A stretch of DNA of 64,000 bases from Planctomycetota bacterium (GCA_024280855.1 JAJRPG010000084.1:81209-145208); one strand, 5' to 3'. Positions 9,326 through 19,753 are shown, counted from the first letter of the stretch. Program-made: numbers and translations. Notes: generated by a model not told the origin, from the letters alone.

Positions 9326-10912
9326 TTATCGATTTGTACCACGAAAAATTCGCGCACGTTGATTCACCTCGACGAAGCGTGGTGGCTCTTTGGCATTGAG
9401 CAGGTCTCTCGCTGTGCAGTAAGCTAACTCCGCGATGAACGCGACGCCATCCGCATGAATCTTTTCTATATCATCGCCAGGTTGGTGATAGTCCTCGTGT
9501 ATGCCTGTGAAAAAGAACAGGGCTGGTATGCCGCCTTTGTAAAAAGACGCATGGTCACTTGGGCCTAAAGCGCTAGGCTCTTTGATGTAATCAATCGACA
9601 ACCGGTCTGCATGTCGATCAACAATGCCTTCAAAGCTTTCGCCAGTCCCCAAGCCGTGAACTGCCAGTTTATTCATATCGCTGAATTGATCGAGACGGCC
9701 GATCATATCCAGATTTATCATAGCCATCGTGTGATCGAGTGGGAATATGGGATGATCTACATAGTGAGCGCTACCTAACAATCCAAGCTCCTCGCCTGAA
9801 AATGCCATGAAAACAAGGTTGCGTCGCCGCGTGCGCTGTTTGGAAAACGCATGAGCCATTTCAATAACCGCAGCGGTGCCAGACGCATTATCATCTGCGC
9901 CGTTATAGATTTCGCCGTGTTTTTTTCCTAAATGATCGTAGTGGGCGCCGATGACTAGATATTCCTCGCTATCAATCGTCGCGGGCAATAGGCCGATTAC
10001 ATTGCGTGCAGAGATTGCGTCGTTGGCAAGTTCTACTCGCCCACGAATTGTTACACCCGCCAGCACCCTGGAGTGTGGCTCCTCATGTTCATCGATGCCC
10101 ACTTGAAGATCAATGATGTTTTTAATCGAGCCAGCTGCAAGCAACGCATCCGCTACTGTTCTCTTGATTTGCATTACCGGGATTTTCCCTCCGCCACGAG
10201 ACTGGCGAAATGAGATAAGGTCGTCACTATCCAGGGAGTCTGGTTGCTGGTTGACGATAAGAACCGCTGATGCACCATGCTTGATGGCATTAGAGATTTT
10301 TCTCCGAAACGTCGCATGTCTGCTATGTCTTCCAGATTCGCTTGTCCAGGACTCAGGTTCTCGTCGTAGCATGAGTGCGATTTCCCCGTCCACATTCACG
10401 CCTGCGTAGTCATCGTATTGGCGGTCGATGTCTGTAATCCCATAACCAACAAACACGCACCCAGCGTTAAATGAATCAGCCGCCGACATGCTCAATGCAG
10501 TGAAATCCTCATCAAGCTTAAAGATGTCTGTGCTTCCCTCAATCGAAAAGGTTGTCCCCTGTTCGATGTCAGTGAATTGATTGATAGTGAATGGCTGAAA
10601 GTAAGTATGGGCGTCTCCAACTGGTATTAGCCCACTGCTCGCGAAACGCTCGGCTATATATTCTGCTGCGAGGTCAATGCCGCGTTCGCCTGTTCCTCGA
10701 CCTTCCAATTCATCTGACGCAAGCATATTTATGTGGTCCATCATGTCGTCAGGATGGATATGTAGCCCATGAATCTTTCGTAGTTCAGTAGTTGGTTGGG
10801 CTTGTGTGGATTGAATCCTCGATCCAGCCCAAGGAGCGCATGAGGTCGTCGTAGTGAAGCAAGTTGCTGCTAACAGGAAATAAACTTGTGTAGTGAATTC
10901 GCGGCGGCGCAT
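9326..10912 (-). CDS. M28-family zinc aminopeptidase, lipoprotein
   Basis: A 528-residue exported peptidase. The N-terminus has a lipoprotein signal with a TTSC lipobox near residue 25, so it is probably membrane-anchored outside the cytoplasm. A PA-like inserted domain spans roughly residues 130-270. The M28 catalytic domain shows all co-catalytic zinc ligands: His in IGAHYDHLG, Asp in NGADDNASG, Glu-Glu in SGEELGL, Asp in NLDMIG and His in DYHQPGDD. It probably removes N-terminal residues from peptides. GGAG seven bases before the ATG supports the start. It is convergent with the upstream plus-strand gene and lies downstream of smc, but separated from it by a hairpin. Confidence 0.9.
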   Translation of the reverse strand: MRRREFTTQVYFLLAATCFTTTTSCAPWAGSRIQSTQAQPTTELRKIHGLHIHPDDMMDHINMLASDELEGRGTGERGIDLAAEYIAERFASSGLIPVGDAHTYFQPFTINQFTDIEQGTTFSIEGSTDIFKLDEDFTALSMSAADSFNAGCVFVGYGITDIDRQYDDYAGVNVDGEIALMLRREPESWTSESGRHSRHATFRRKISNAIKHGASAVLIVNQQPDSLDSDDLISFRQSRGGGKIPVMQIKRTVADALLAAGSIKNIIDLQVGIDEHEEPHSRVLAGVTIRGRVELANDAISARNVIGLLPATIDSEEYLVIGAHYDHLGKKHGEIYNGADDNASGTAAVIEMAHAFSKQRTRRRNLVFMAFSGEELGLLGSAHYVDHPIFPLDHTMAMINLDMIGRLDQFSDMNKLAVHGLGTGESFEGIVDRHADRLSIDYIKEPSALGPSDHASFYKGGIPALFFFTGIHEDYHQPGDDIEKIHADGVAFIAELAYCTARDLLNAKEPPRFVEVNQRARIFRGTNR

Positions 10913-11087
10913 AAGTGATCTCCTCGGTAATGATTAGTCATACCAATAAACCTGCTGCGGCTTGTGGTCCAATTATACTAACTCATAATGCCTGCTATTC
11001 TCATGCGTCAGGACAAGATTCGACAAGGTTGGCTTAATTACATTTTGGTGTTGGGTGAAACGAAAGCGGGGAGGTCGATTGATTATT

Positions 11088-11130
11088 AGGCCTACGCGCT
11101 TGAATTATTGACCAGTGCGCGCGTAGGCCT
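11088..11130 (-). terminator. Stem-loop after smc
   Basis: AGGCCTACGCGC (11088-11099) pairs perfectly over 12 bp with GCGCGTAGGCCT (11119-11130), starting 15 bases past the smc stop. The T-run is weak, so it may be an mRNA-stabilising hairpin rather than a classic terminator. Confidence 0.55.
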
Positions 11131-11144
11131 GTGATTCGCATTGC

Positions 11145-14100
11145 CTAAGCCACACGCTGCTGGTCGAGATCAACACTGACACGCGTAGAGACACCAGGCT
11201 CTTGCATGGTAATGCCGTAGAGTCTGTCACCAATGTTCATAGTCCACTTAGAGTGTGTGATGACAATGAATTGAGATTCCGAAGCAAACTCCTGCACGAT
11301 GCGATTAAACCGATCATTGTTAGCCTCATCCAGCGCAGCGTCCACCTCGTCGAGGATGGTAAACGGTGCGGGCCGGGTTTTGAATATGCTCATTAATAGT
11401 GCGATGGCTGTCATAGACTTTTCGCCACCCGACATGAGTGAAATCGCCTGCAAATCTTTTCCAGGAGGCTGGGCCACAATTTCAATGCCGCATTCCAAGA
11501 TGTCTTCAGAATCTTCAAGTATGATATCCGCTCGGCCACCACCGAATAGCTTGCGGAACATCGTGCGGAAGTGGTCTCGAATCTCAACAAATGCCGTTCT
11601 GAATCGTTCCACGGATTCCTTGTTGAGCTTCTCGATTAGCAATTCGAGTTGTCGTTGGGATTCTGCTAAGTCGTCATGCTGGGTCTTGAGGAATCCGTGA
11701 CGCTGTTCCAACTCGTCCAGTTCATTGATCGCATCCAGATTCACATTTCCCAGACGGGACATCTTCCCTCGAAGCTCGTCGATCTCTTTTTCGACCGCTT
11801 CCCAGTCCTGATCTTCATGTTGATAAGTAGAGTACATTTCAACTAAGTCAACTTCGATTTCTTCCAGCGTTCGATGGATTAGTTCATCCCGGCGAACCTT
11901 GCACTCGGCTAATGACACATCCAAATTATGTGATCGCTGCTCTACTGTCGTCAGCGTAGTTCGGGCTGTCTTCACTGCTTGTGAGAGGCCATCAAGCTGC
12001 GTTCTAATTTGCTCTCGTTGGCCGCGAAGTGCGCTGGCCTGTTCTGTTCCCTCGGAAATTTCACTGGCTAGGGAGGCCAGCTTGTCCGTTCCCTCTTGGA
12101 TGGAATTCTGAGCTTCTTCAATCCGCTGCTGACACTGCGAGATGTCATGCTCAGCCGTGGTGATGAGCGTCTGTGAATCACGCAGGGCACGCTGATAAGC
12201 ATTCACCTGTGCAGCAGTCGCCGACCGTTTCTCCGAAAGCTGGCCAATTTCAACGCGCGTTTGCGTTAATTCTTCTTGGGCTGAGCTTCGTTTTTCTGTT
12301 AAAGTATCTATGCGATCTTCATGCGTAAGAACCTGCTGTTCACGACTCGCGCTTTCCTCTTCTATCGAAGTTAGTGATAGAGTATATTCTTCACACCGCT
12401 TCAAGATTTCCTGGATTTCTTTTTCAAGCAGAAGCTGCTCCTGAGCAATCAAAGGTTGCTCATTCATGTAGCGTTCAATCGTTTCCGTTACTGTTTGGTT
12501 CGCGGCGTTGATTTCTACTTTTTCAGTGTTGGAAGCGTAAATCGCGTCGCGCAATTCTTGTTGTGCTGCGTCAAGATCATCCGCTTGAATCTGCGTTTGG
12601 GCTAATTGTTGTGTGAATGATTCGATTTGCTGGTCTACGCCAACGAGTTGTGCGGCTATTTCACGAATTTCACTTTTACGTGAGATCAATCCGGAGTTTG
12701 ATCCGGTGAACCCCATCGCCATTCGGCCATCAGCCTCAATGAGTTCGCCTTGTTTTGTGACAAAGCGATGCCCCGACAAGTTTTGGTCAGCCATTCGCAT
12801 CGCGTCTGAAATAGTTTCTACGACAATCGTTTTACCCAGCAGATGGCGAGCGAGAGGGCGGTAAACTTCTTCGCAAGTAATCAAATCACTCGCCCTAGCC
12901 ACGAAACCAGGCTGATCGCTAAAATCCCGTTCGTTGACGACTGGTGGCAACTTGTCCAGGCAGATGGCATGGATTCGGCTAGGCAGTTCGCCAAGTGTTT
13001 GAACAAACCCTAGAAAATCTTCTCCATGATCAGCGACGATATATTGATCTGCCGAATCAAGCGCGGCTTCCAATATTTGTGCATTGATCGCGTCCGCTTC
13101 AAAAATATCAGCCACTAACCCAACGGTAGTGGATTGAGTTCGTGCCTCGTCGCTTTCCTGGACAATACCTAAGATTTTACGCACGCCCGCACCCACGCCG
13201 TCAAGCTTGTTGTCAAGGTCGCGAAGCAAATCCAGTCGAGACTGCGAAGCGCTGCGATATTCCTTCGTCGAAGCCAGCTCGTCTACAAGCTTTTGCTGCT
13301 CCGTTCCCAATCGTGACGCTTCGTTTTTCTTGACGTCTAATTGTTGGGTCTTAGCTTCAGTCTCAGATTCAACAGCTTCAAGACGTTGTAGCAACTCAGC
13401 TTCTTGTCCACGCTGAATTTGCAAGTCAGTCTCAATTTCAGCATGACGGAGGGATAGCCGTTGTTTTTGGCTTTCTAGAGATTCACGCTGCGTCGTCAGG
13501 CGGACCAATTCGTTTCTCGTCTGAGCACCCTTACGCACCAAATCTATGATCCCAGCTTTTTCATCTTCTAGCGTGCGCTGCGCATCTGCAAAAGCCTGGG
13601 CTAGTTCGTGATCTTTCGCGTTAAGCGATTCAATATGGACGCGAAGTTCGTCGCCTCGGGTTTCTAGTGAAATAGCTGACTGCTGAGCTTCTTCAAGTCG
13701 CTTTGTCGTCTCTTGGCTACGATCCGTTTCGCTCGTCAGACGCTGCTGGGCACGTTCCCGAATCTGAGACTGTTCTTCCACCCGGTTATGCGCAGACGCT
13801 ATTCGTTCTTCCATCGCATTCAAGCTGGACTGCGCATGAACAAGCCGGTTGTCCGTAGTGGCAATTTCCTCTGCGAGTCGATCCAAGCGAATGGATAGTT
13901 GGCTACTCTCCGTTTCGTCATGATCGATGTCGGTATTGAGCTTGGTGGCTTCATCCGCAACCTCAGACACTTCTTTGTTCAGACGATTAACTTCCTGCGT
14001 GAAGCGATGATATTCCGCCATCGAGAAAGTGCTGCGCAGTTCGTTCAGCCGTTTTTCGTGTTCTTTGAATGTCCTGGCTCGGCCAGCTTGTACCTTTACG

Positions 14101-14711
14101 CTGCGCAATTGTTTTTCAAGCTCTTGGATAATGTCTTCCACCCGCATCAAATTTTGCTGCGTGCGGCCAAGTTTTCTCTCGGCTTCTTTTCGGCGTGCTT
14201 TGTACCGACTAATCCCAGCCGCCTCTTCGAATATGATGCGACGGTCATGTGGGCTGCTTTGCAATAAGCTATCAACTTTTCCCTGCTCAATAATCGAATA
14301 GGCATTGACACCCACGCCCGTATCAAGAAAAAGTTCGCGCACATCTTTCAAACGAGCGGGATCACCATTGACCAGATATTCGCTTTCGCCAGAGCGGTAC
14401 AGCTTGCGCGTGATAGTCACTTCTTCCATGTCCGTCGGAAGGGTGTGATCTGCATTATCAAAGAGAAGGTCGATTTGCGCGACGCTGCTACTCTTGCGTG
14501 CGCTGGACCCGTTAAAAAGCATGTCAATCATCTGTCGCCCACGCAGCGAGCGGGCCGACTGTTCGCCGAGAACCCATTTGACCGCATCGACAAAATTACT
14601 CTTGCCGCATCCGTTAGGGCCAACGATACACGTGATGCCTGGACCGAAGTCGAAATCGACGCGGTCACAGAAACTTTTGAAGCCGTGAATGGTGAGTTTT
14701 TTTAGAAACAT
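11145..14711 (-). CDS. smc: Chromosome segregation ATPase SMC
   Basis: Full-length SMC (1188 residues), the core of the condensin that compacts and resolves daughter chromosomes. The N-terminal ATPase half has Walker A GPNGCGKSNF near residues 32-41 and the R-loop SARSLRG. Long coiled coils flank a central hinge around residues 500-660. The C-terminal half has the ABC signature LMSGGEKSM and Walker B FTILDEVDAALDEAN. A GTG at 14723 is possible, but it lies inside the Shine-Dalgarno GGGAGGTG; ATG 14711 nine bases later gives the canonical SMC N-terminus MFLKKLTIHGFKSF. No ScpA or ScpB gene is in the window. Confidence 0.97.
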   Translation of the reverse strand: MFLKKLTIHGFKSFCDRVDFDFGPGITCIVGPNGCGKSNFVDAVKWVLGEQSARSLRGRQMIDMLFNGSSARKSSSVAQIDLLFDNADHTLPTDMEEVTITRKLYRSGESEYLVNGDPARLKDVRELFLDTGVGVNAYSIIEQGKVDSLLQSSPHDRRIIFEEAAGISRYKARRKEAERKLGRTQQNLMRVEDIIQELEKQLRSVKVQAGRARTFKEHEKRLNELRSTFSMAEYHRFTQEVNRLNKEVSEVADEATKLNTDIDHDETESSQLSIRLDRLAEEIATTDNRLVHAQSSLNAMEERIASAHNRVEEQSQIRERAQQRLTSETDRSQETTKRLEEAQQSAISLETRGDELRVHIESLNAKDHELAQAFADAQRTLEDEKAGIIDLVRKGAQTRNELVRLTTQRESLESQKQRLSLRHAEIETDLQIQRGQEAELLQRLEAVESETEAKTQQLDVKKNEASRLGTEQQKLVDELASTKEYRSASQSRLDLLRDLDNKLDGVGAGVRKILGIVQESDEARTQSTTVGLVADIFEADAINAQILEAALDSADQYIVADHGEDFLGFVQTLGELPSRIHAICLDKLPPVVNERDFSDQPGFVARASDLITCEEVYRPLARHLLGKTIVVETISDAMRMADQNLSGHRFVTKQGELIEADGRMAMGFTGSNSGLISRKSEIREIAAQLVGVDQQIESFTQQLAQTQIQADDLDAAQQELRDAIYASNTEKVEINAANQTVTETIERYMNEQPLIAQEQLLLEKEIQEILKRCEEYTLSLTSIEEESASREQQVLTHEDRIDTLTEKRSSAQEELTQTRVEIGQLSEKRSATAAQVNAYQRALRDSQTLITTAEHDISQCQQRIEEAQNSIQEGTDKLASLASEISEGTEQASALRGQREQIRTQLDGLSQAVKTARTTLTTVEQRSHNLDVSLAECKVRRDELIHRTLEEIEVDLVEMYSTYQHEDQDWEAVEKEIDELRGKMSRLGNVNLDAINELDELEQRHGFLKTQHDDLAESQRQLELLIEKLNKESVERFRTAFVEIRDHFRTMFRKLFGGGRADIILEDSEDILECGIEIVAQPPGKDLQAISLMSGGEKSMTAIALLMSIFKTRPAPFTILDEVDAALDEANNDRFNRIVQEFASESQFIVITHSKWTMNIGDRLYGITMQEPGVSTRVSVDLDQQRVA

Positions 14712-15007
14712 AGGCGGTGGCACCTCCCTGTACCGTATAGCGTCGCCAATCCATTGGCTGAATTTAATTTAAGACTGACTTTCCTCACACCTCTGAACAA
14801 GTGCAAAGCGTACCATATACGACCAGCAAAGGCAAAGAGCAAATGGTTTTTTGCGAGAAATTGACGTCTTCAATGTGAAAAGGTGGCCAGTCAGAGCCGC
14901 TGGCGCAAGCCTGCGGGCCATAGGTCTTACACTGCCAGGCAAGAGACGCAATGGCAATCTTATAGCCATTAACGCCTGATGTTGCATGGTGCTACCGGCC
15001 TGTCACA

Positions 15008-16885
15008 TCATGGATTATCTGATAAATCTACCATCGCAATTAGCTCAGAATCAGACGTAGTTGCCTTGTGATTTGTGAAATACTGCAATGTCTTACTCGG
15101 GATAGTGCGCAGCTTTTCATAAGTCCAGGGTTTTTGAATACTCAAATAAGCCATCGTCCCCGCGACCCCTGTGATTAATAGGAAGGCTGTTACCATCACC
15201 GGCGCAAGCACCGTGCGACTGAGTAATCGACGACGCCGATCTTGTGACGTGACGATTTCATCAATCGCATCAAGAATGGGAAGCCCCAGGCTCTTCGCTA
15301 CATGAGCCGAGCTGCGATATACATGATCGAAAATCTCAGCTAATACAACAAACACGGCACCAGCTGCGATACCCGCCAGGACGGCCAACAACAAAATCGT
15401 TGTCGATTTCGGATTAACTGGAATACTACTACCGCGAGCAGCTTCGCCTTCTGAAAACTGTAGCAGCCTGCCGTCTTCAATAGCTTCAATAGCCGGGTCA
15501 ATTTTTGCAATCATGGAATCAAGTTCACGGCGTCTATTCTGCGCCTTCGCTACTGCCGAATTCGCATCTTCCATCACTTCCTGGTGCTGGAAAATTCCAC
15601 TCTTGGCGTCATAAAGTTGTTTTAGCGACGCATCTGTTTTTTCCAAACTAAGATCAATGTCTTTAATCTTGGTGTCTACCGAAGCCATCTGAACCTTCAG
15701 TCGATTTCGTTCTGCATGCCAGGGAGAGAGTGGGGCACTAAACCTTTGCGCCGATACTGGCTGTCCCGCAATTAGCGCACCACTGGTTACAACAACTGTT
15801 TGATCCTGCGTGCGCTGAAGGGCTAACTCGTCCTCGATTCTGGCACGCGCCTTAATCAGAGATTGTACCTGCGGATGCTGATCGGTCATTCGTTTAATGC
15901 TGCGTAAATTGACGATTTGCTTGTCAATATCATCCAAATTATTCATGAATTCTACTGTCGCATCACTGACATATTCAACCATCGCAGGTGTATCTTTGTC
16001 TAATATAGTAGGGCCAACTGGCGCAGGGCCCACCGTAGCCAGGAGTTGGTGAATCTCAGCCTTGGTCGTATCGTAGTCTCGTTTTCGACGCTGTAGCTCC
16101 CGACGTTCCATCTCCAATCGCGCGATGCCGGTTGTGATACTACCCGGATCACTTGGATTAATATGGGGATGATCCATACGCATCTGCGTAGCAAATCTTC
16201 TCGACCCGTTCAAAATCGTTTTTGCTTCAGCTAACTGATCGCCTACATAATCTCGCTGTTGTTTGAGGAAATCGTGAATCCAGATCATCGTGCGGCGGAT
16301 GTAAGTTCGTTTCACTTCATCCAGCAGCTTGCAACCAAGTTGGGGGTCAGGGCCTGTATAAGTTAAATGTACGATGTCCAAATGCTTGCTTGGCGAGGAA
16401 GTAGAAACAGATATATGGCTACCCAGGCCTCTGGCTAGCGAGCTTCGACGAGCCAGCGATGTCGTTGTCAGCGTGCCATCTTCGTTTCGCTCGAACGACT
16501 CGGTAAGCTTCATACGATCGACTGTATCAACCATATATTCTGGCGACGTAAGATCGCGGTGCATAGTGCTTCGGAAATATTGGAATGAAGCCGCGCCCGG
16601 TGCATTCGGCAGATTGACAATAATCGGATCGTTACGACGCTCAAAAATTGTTGTCGCGCGATACGTTCGTGGATAGTACAAGCTCATCAAAAAAGCCGCA
16701 GTAGCTACAGTGCAAAACGGTACAAAGAACGCCCACCGATGCGTGACTACAATGCGTAAGATGTCCTGGATGTTCTTTCGGATTTCTGCGAACGGGCGAT
16801 CATCGTCGGTAGATAGCACGTCTGGGCGTCCCATCATGCCAGAGCCCGCGCGACCTTGTCCTAGTTGAGTTTCTGTTCGTGTCAC
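15008..16885 (-). CDS. Wzz/GumC-like exopolysaccharide chain-length and export protein
   Basis: A 625-residue inner-membrane polysaccharide co-polymerase. An N-terminal hydrophobic segment (WAFFVPFCTVATAAFLMSL) is followed by a periplasmic Wzz-like region, coiled-coil stretches rich in Arg/Glu/Gln/Asp (about residues 200-480, GNVR type), a second membrane segment (LLLAVLAGIAAGAVFVVLAE) and a third near the C-terminus. No Walker A is seen, so the tyrosine-kinase part found in some homologues is absent. The reading frame is open to 16963, but GTG 16885 has GGAG ten bases upstream and is the likeliest start. It is the last gene of the minus-strand exopolysaccharide block and follows the glycosyltransferase after 145 bases. 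Confidence 0.85.
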   Translation of the reverse strand: MTRTETQLGQGRAGSGMMGRPDVLSTDDDRPFAEIRKNIQDILRIVVTHRWAFFVPFCTVATAAFLMSLYYPRTYRATTIFERRNDPIIVNLPNAPGAASFQYFRSTMHRDLTSPEYMVDTVDRMKLTESFERNEDGTLTTTSLARRSSLARGLGSHISVSTSSPSKHLDIVHLTYTGPDPQLGCKLLDEVKRTYIRRTMIWIHDFLKQQRDYVGDQLAEAKTILNGSRRFATQMRMDHPHINPSDPGSITTGIARLEMERRELQRRKRDYDTTKAEIHQLLATVGPAPVGPTILDKDTPAMVEYVSDATVEFMNNLDDIDKQIVNLRSIKRMTDQHPQVQSLIKARARIEDELALQRTQDQTVVVTSGALIAGQPVSAQRFSAPLSPWHAERNRLKVQMASVDTKIKDIDLSLEKTDASLKQLYDAKSGIFQHQEVMEDANSAVAKAQNRRRELDSMIAKIDPAIEAIEDGRLLQFSEGEAARGSSIPVNPKSTTILLLAVLAGIAAGAVFVVLAEIFDHVYRSSAHVAKSLGLPILDAIDEIVTSQDRRRRLLSRTVLAPVMVTAFLLITGVAGTMAYLSIQKPWTYEKLRTIPSKTLQYFTNHKATTSDSELIAMVDLSDNP

Positions 16886-16967
16886 TGTTAATAATCTCCG
16901 TGACGCCGGTAATCGCACGCCGAGTTTCTCGCACATAATTTGTGCAGAGCATCCATATATCAATGTT

Positions 16968-16976
16968 TTTTCGGAC
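16968..16976 (-). promoter_or_regulatory. GTCCGAAAA motif upstream of the Wzz-like gene
   Basis: On the coding strand this reads GTCCGAAAA, 83 bases before GTG 16885. The same string occurs before the polymerase gene (twice), and a GTCCGAAAT form before the transglutaminase-like gene (twice), suggesting a shared operator for the exopolysaccharide genes. Confidence 0.4.
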
Positions 16977-17029
16977 TCAAAACAGTCGCCCTTGAGGACA
17001 AACTTCTGATAATGCTGTGCCGCAAGTGT

Positions 17030-18283
17030 CTATAGGTATGATTGTTCGTCATTACCGGACGTTCCCGCGTATGCCTCGCCATTTGCCGCTTGTGAAATGG
17101 GATATGGGCTTGCAGAATGTGATAAAGCACTTGATGACTTCGTCACAATCGTCACGCCGCCAGGGAACAGGCACCGGCTATAGAATGTTTCATAGTTCGC
17201 GACCATGCGATTAACATCATACCCCGCAGTCCGCTCACGGGCAGAATATCCCATCGTTTTGCGCAAAGCTCTGCTCGCCGCCAAATTGGCCAGCCCTGTG
17301 GCCATCGCATAAACGCCAGCTTTTTTAAGCACGATGCCATCAATGCCATCTCGCAGAATCAATCCATGATCGCCAACGTCGGTTGTCACGACTGGTAAAC
17401 CGCTAGCCATCGCTTCGAGCATAGCGTTACTGATTCCTTCAGAATGACTACTGCATACATACACATCCAGCGCCGCCAGATTTGATGCTACATCCTGACA
17501 TTGCCCCAGCCAGGTTACATGCGTGTCTATCCCTAAGTGCTTCGCCAGAGCGACCAAAGGCTCACGGCAAGGCCCATCGCCCATAAGTACAAGTTCAGTT
17601 TTCTGCCCCTGTGTCTTAAGAAGTTTAGCGAAGGCTCTCAATAGTAGTTCATGATTTTTGATAGGCGCAAGCGACCCGACGGACCCAATAGTCAGCGAGT
17701 CAGTTGTTAAACCAAGTTGCATCTTAGCTTTGTTTCGTTGGCCTTGGCTAGCCATCGAAAACTTTTTTCGATCAATGCCTGTATGGATTACATCTATCCG
17801 CTCATTAGGAATGCCAGCTTCGCGCTGAAGTAGATCGCTGCCTGCCTGGGAAACACTGACGAATCGAGCGCCTAAATAATTGGCCATCCGCGAGATCCAT
17901 CGGTGACGCCTTGGCAATGCCCCTTGCGTATCCAGACCGTGAAACCCCAGCACCAATTTCACATTCGGATTTAACATCGTAGCTAGTGTGGCATCAGCCC
18001 AGCAGCATGTGTTTCGCGCGTGAATTAGTGTGCGACATCCGCGTGACAGTCGAGCCAATGAAATAAATGCCGATCGAGATCGACCTTTTTTCTCCAATGC
18101 CCGACAGCTAATATGATCCGGTAGGTAGGCTGCTAAATCGCCGGCTTGCCGTAGCGTCACCACGCTCTGTGCTACACGGGGTAGGTTTAGCTGCAACAAT
18201 AACGCCACCATAGAACGCTCCGTGCCACCGCCAGTCAAGCTATGGACCACATGCATTATTCTTGTTGGGGCGTGATTACTCAT
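17030..18283 (-). CDS. Glycosyltransferase family 4 (GT-B fold)
   Basis: A 417-residue retaining glycosyltransferase. The N-terminal Rossmann domain begins RIMHVVHSLTGGGTERSM, and the C-terminal domain has the donor-binding signature GSLAPIKNHELLLRAF, VLMGDGPCREPL and HSEGISNAMLEAMASGLPVV, with the family's E-x7-E pattern. It probably transfers a nucleotide-sugar-derived residue to the growing lipid-linked exopolysaccharide at the cytoplasmic face of the membrane. The frame is open to 18448, but ATG 18283 follows the polymerase stop by eight bases and gives a normal N-terminus. No clear ribosome binding site is seen, which fits translational coupling to the gene before it. Confidence 0.9.
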   Translation of the reverse strand: MSNHAPTRIMHVVHSLTGGGTERSMVALLLQLNLPRVAQSVVTLRQAGDLAAYLPDHISCRALEKKGRSRSAFISLARLSRGCRTLIHARNTCCWADATLATMLNPNVKLVLGFHGLDTQGALPRRHRWISRMANYLGARFVSVSQAGSDLLQREAGIPNERIDVIHTGIDRKKFSMASQGQRNKAKMQLGLTTDSLTIGSVGSLAPIKNHELLLRAFAKLLKTQGQKTELVLMGDGPCREPLVALAKHLGIDTHVTWLGQCQDVASNLAALDVYVCSSHSEGISNAMLEAMASGLPVVTTDVGDHGLILRDGIDGIVLKKAGVYAMATGLANLAASRALRKTMGYSARERTAGYDVNRMVANYETFYSRCLFPGGVTIVTKSSSALSHSASPYPISQAANGEAYAGTSGNDEQSYL

Positions 18284-18291
18284 GATGTGCG

Positions 18292-19650
18292 TTAGTATCC
18301 ATGACGGAACGCAGGCATGGGAGCCATGTCCCAGTCTTCTATCTGTTGCCTCGCTAGCGCAGGCATTTCGGCCTTTGCAGTCATCTCGCTCACAACAATG
18401 CGGTGCAGGCAAAGCGGTAGCACGAGAATCCACCAATACGATTCGCATGAAAAACGCTCAGTACCAAGGCCAGCCACAAAATAACTAACCAAGGACACCA
18501 ACATGCCATAGACCAATAACTTTGATTTGATGTCTTCTTCCGATTGCGATGCGATTCGATAGCAACGAAATATCAGCCGAAATGATTCCGCGATAAGCAT
18601 GAGGAACAGCAGTCCACCAACAATTCCCAGCTCTGTGAAGCATAGAATTATTGTGTTGTGTGGCGAACGATTTGCATACCGAACATCGTAACTACCAATC
18701 ATTTTCGTAAAATTGCCAAGACCAACGCCTAACGGATAATCGCTCATCATACCAACTGAGGCTAGCCAAATATCGAATCGCGACACGGCTGCGTAATCTT
18801 CCTCAAATGTTTCGGCTTGTGTCAATGTCCCGATTCTTTCCCAATAATGATTGTCCGTCAGTGAAAGTGCCATCAGGCCGCCGATGATTAGCATCGCATG
18901 AATACGAAACCGTCGCGCACGAGGGGCCATGACAATCGCTGCTAATGCGCCACAAGCTACGCCAATAAACGCTGACCGCGTTCTGCATAATACGATAGCA
19001 TTAACGGTAAAAGCCCCGGAAGCCAGTGCCGCTAATTTCCAGAACCAGGACCGGGTACACATGTAAACCACGCCAATAATGGGTAGCATCGCCGTCAAGT
19101 GAGCCGCAGCCGTCGATGATGTGTTAATGTCAGAACCGCCGAATGATGTAAGTCGTCCTTTCCAGAACGCAGAAGCCGGAGCGGTGTAAGCATCATAGCC
19201 CATTTGCAAGCTACCAAGTACCAACGTCCAAAGAACCAAGTTTAGATTTCTTCGCGTCGTTGCTAGGCGTGCGATAATGAGTACAAATAGTTGCAGCTTC
19301 CAAAATTTATCAAACGAACCACGAGCAGCAGGACCATAGCCCACGCCAATCAACGTGTTAAGAGTAGCCACCAGCACTAAGCCTATGACGCATAATTCCC
19401 AAAGCGAAAGTACAGGCCGAACGATAGGAACTTTTCGTCGTCCCGTTAAGAGTCCAACGAGCGTAAAACTAGCCGCTAACATGGAGAAGCGCATGCCTAT
19501 ATCTGCCAGCGGCTTGCCCCACCAAGTGACGGGGGGGTTAGACTGATAGGCTGCCATGTAGTTAACAACGCCCCAAATCGGATTGTACAGCGCAGCCAGG
19601 CATCCAAACCAAAACAAAGAGAAATATGCAATTGTTCTCAATGGCCACAT
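18292..19650 (-). CDS. O-antigen ligase/polymerase-like membrane protein (Wzy/WaaL superfamily)
   Basis: A 452-residue polytopic membrane protein with about ten to twelve hydrophobic segments. The Wzy_C/ligase region reads SPHNTIILCFTELGIVGG, the characteristic H-N...E-x-G-I-x-G block that precedes a membrane helix. The N-terminus (YNPIWGVVNYMAAYQSNPPVTWW) resembles the subgroup of O-glycan ligases linked to exosortase systems. The likely role is polymerising or ligating the exopolysaccharide repeat unit at the periplasmic face. TTG 19656 is possible; ATG 19650 is preferred. Between transglutaminase-like and glycosyltransferase genes on the same strand it fits a Wzx/Wzy-type cluster, though no flippase gene is seen here. 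Confidence 0.82.
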   Translation of the reverse strand: MWPLRTIAYFSLFWFGCLAALYNPIWGVVNYMAAYQSNPPVTWWGKPLADIGMRFSMLAASFTLVGLLTGRRKVPIVRPVLSLWELCVIGLVLVATLNTLIGVGYGPAARGSFDKFWKLQLFVLIIARLATTRRNLNLVLWTLVLGSLQMGYDAYTAPASAFWKGRLTSFGGSDINTSSTAAAHLTAMLPIIGVVYMCTRSWFWKLAALASGAFTVNAIVLCRTRSAFIGVACGALAAIVMAPRARRFRIHAMLIIGGLMALSLTDNHYWERIGTLTQAETFEEDYAAVSRFDIWLASVGMMSDYPLGVGLGNFTKMIGSYDVRYANRSPHNTIILCFTELGIVGGLLFLMLIAESFRLIFRCYRIASQSEEDIKSKLLVYGMLVSLVSYFVAGLGTERFSCESYWWILVLPLCLHRIVVSEMTAKAEMPALARQQIEDWDMAPMPAFRHGY

Positions 19651-19717
19651 GCGCAAGTCTCACAGCGCCAACACCTTGCTTCTATTCGCCAGCGCGCAGT
19701 TTAACTGGATCGTCCAG

Positions 19718-19753
19718 TTTTCGGACGTTACCTAAAAAGTCTTTTCGGACGTT
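19718..19753 (-). promoter_or_regulatory. Tandem AACGTCCGAAAA sites before the polymerase gene
   Basis: Two copies of AACGTCCGAAAA on the coding strand, at 19742-19753 and 19718-19729, spaced 24 bases start to start, 68 and 92 bases before the start codon. The proximal copy overlaps a CGTCC/GGACG palindrome (19711-19727). Confidence 0.5.

Noticed and set aside
13899..14267. 122-codon plus-strand frame inside smc
   Set aside because: Antisense shadow of the conserved SMC coding sequence.
14769..14987. 72-codon minus-strand frame upstream of smc
   Set aside because: Composition is arginine- and leucine-rich without pattern; no ribosome binding site.
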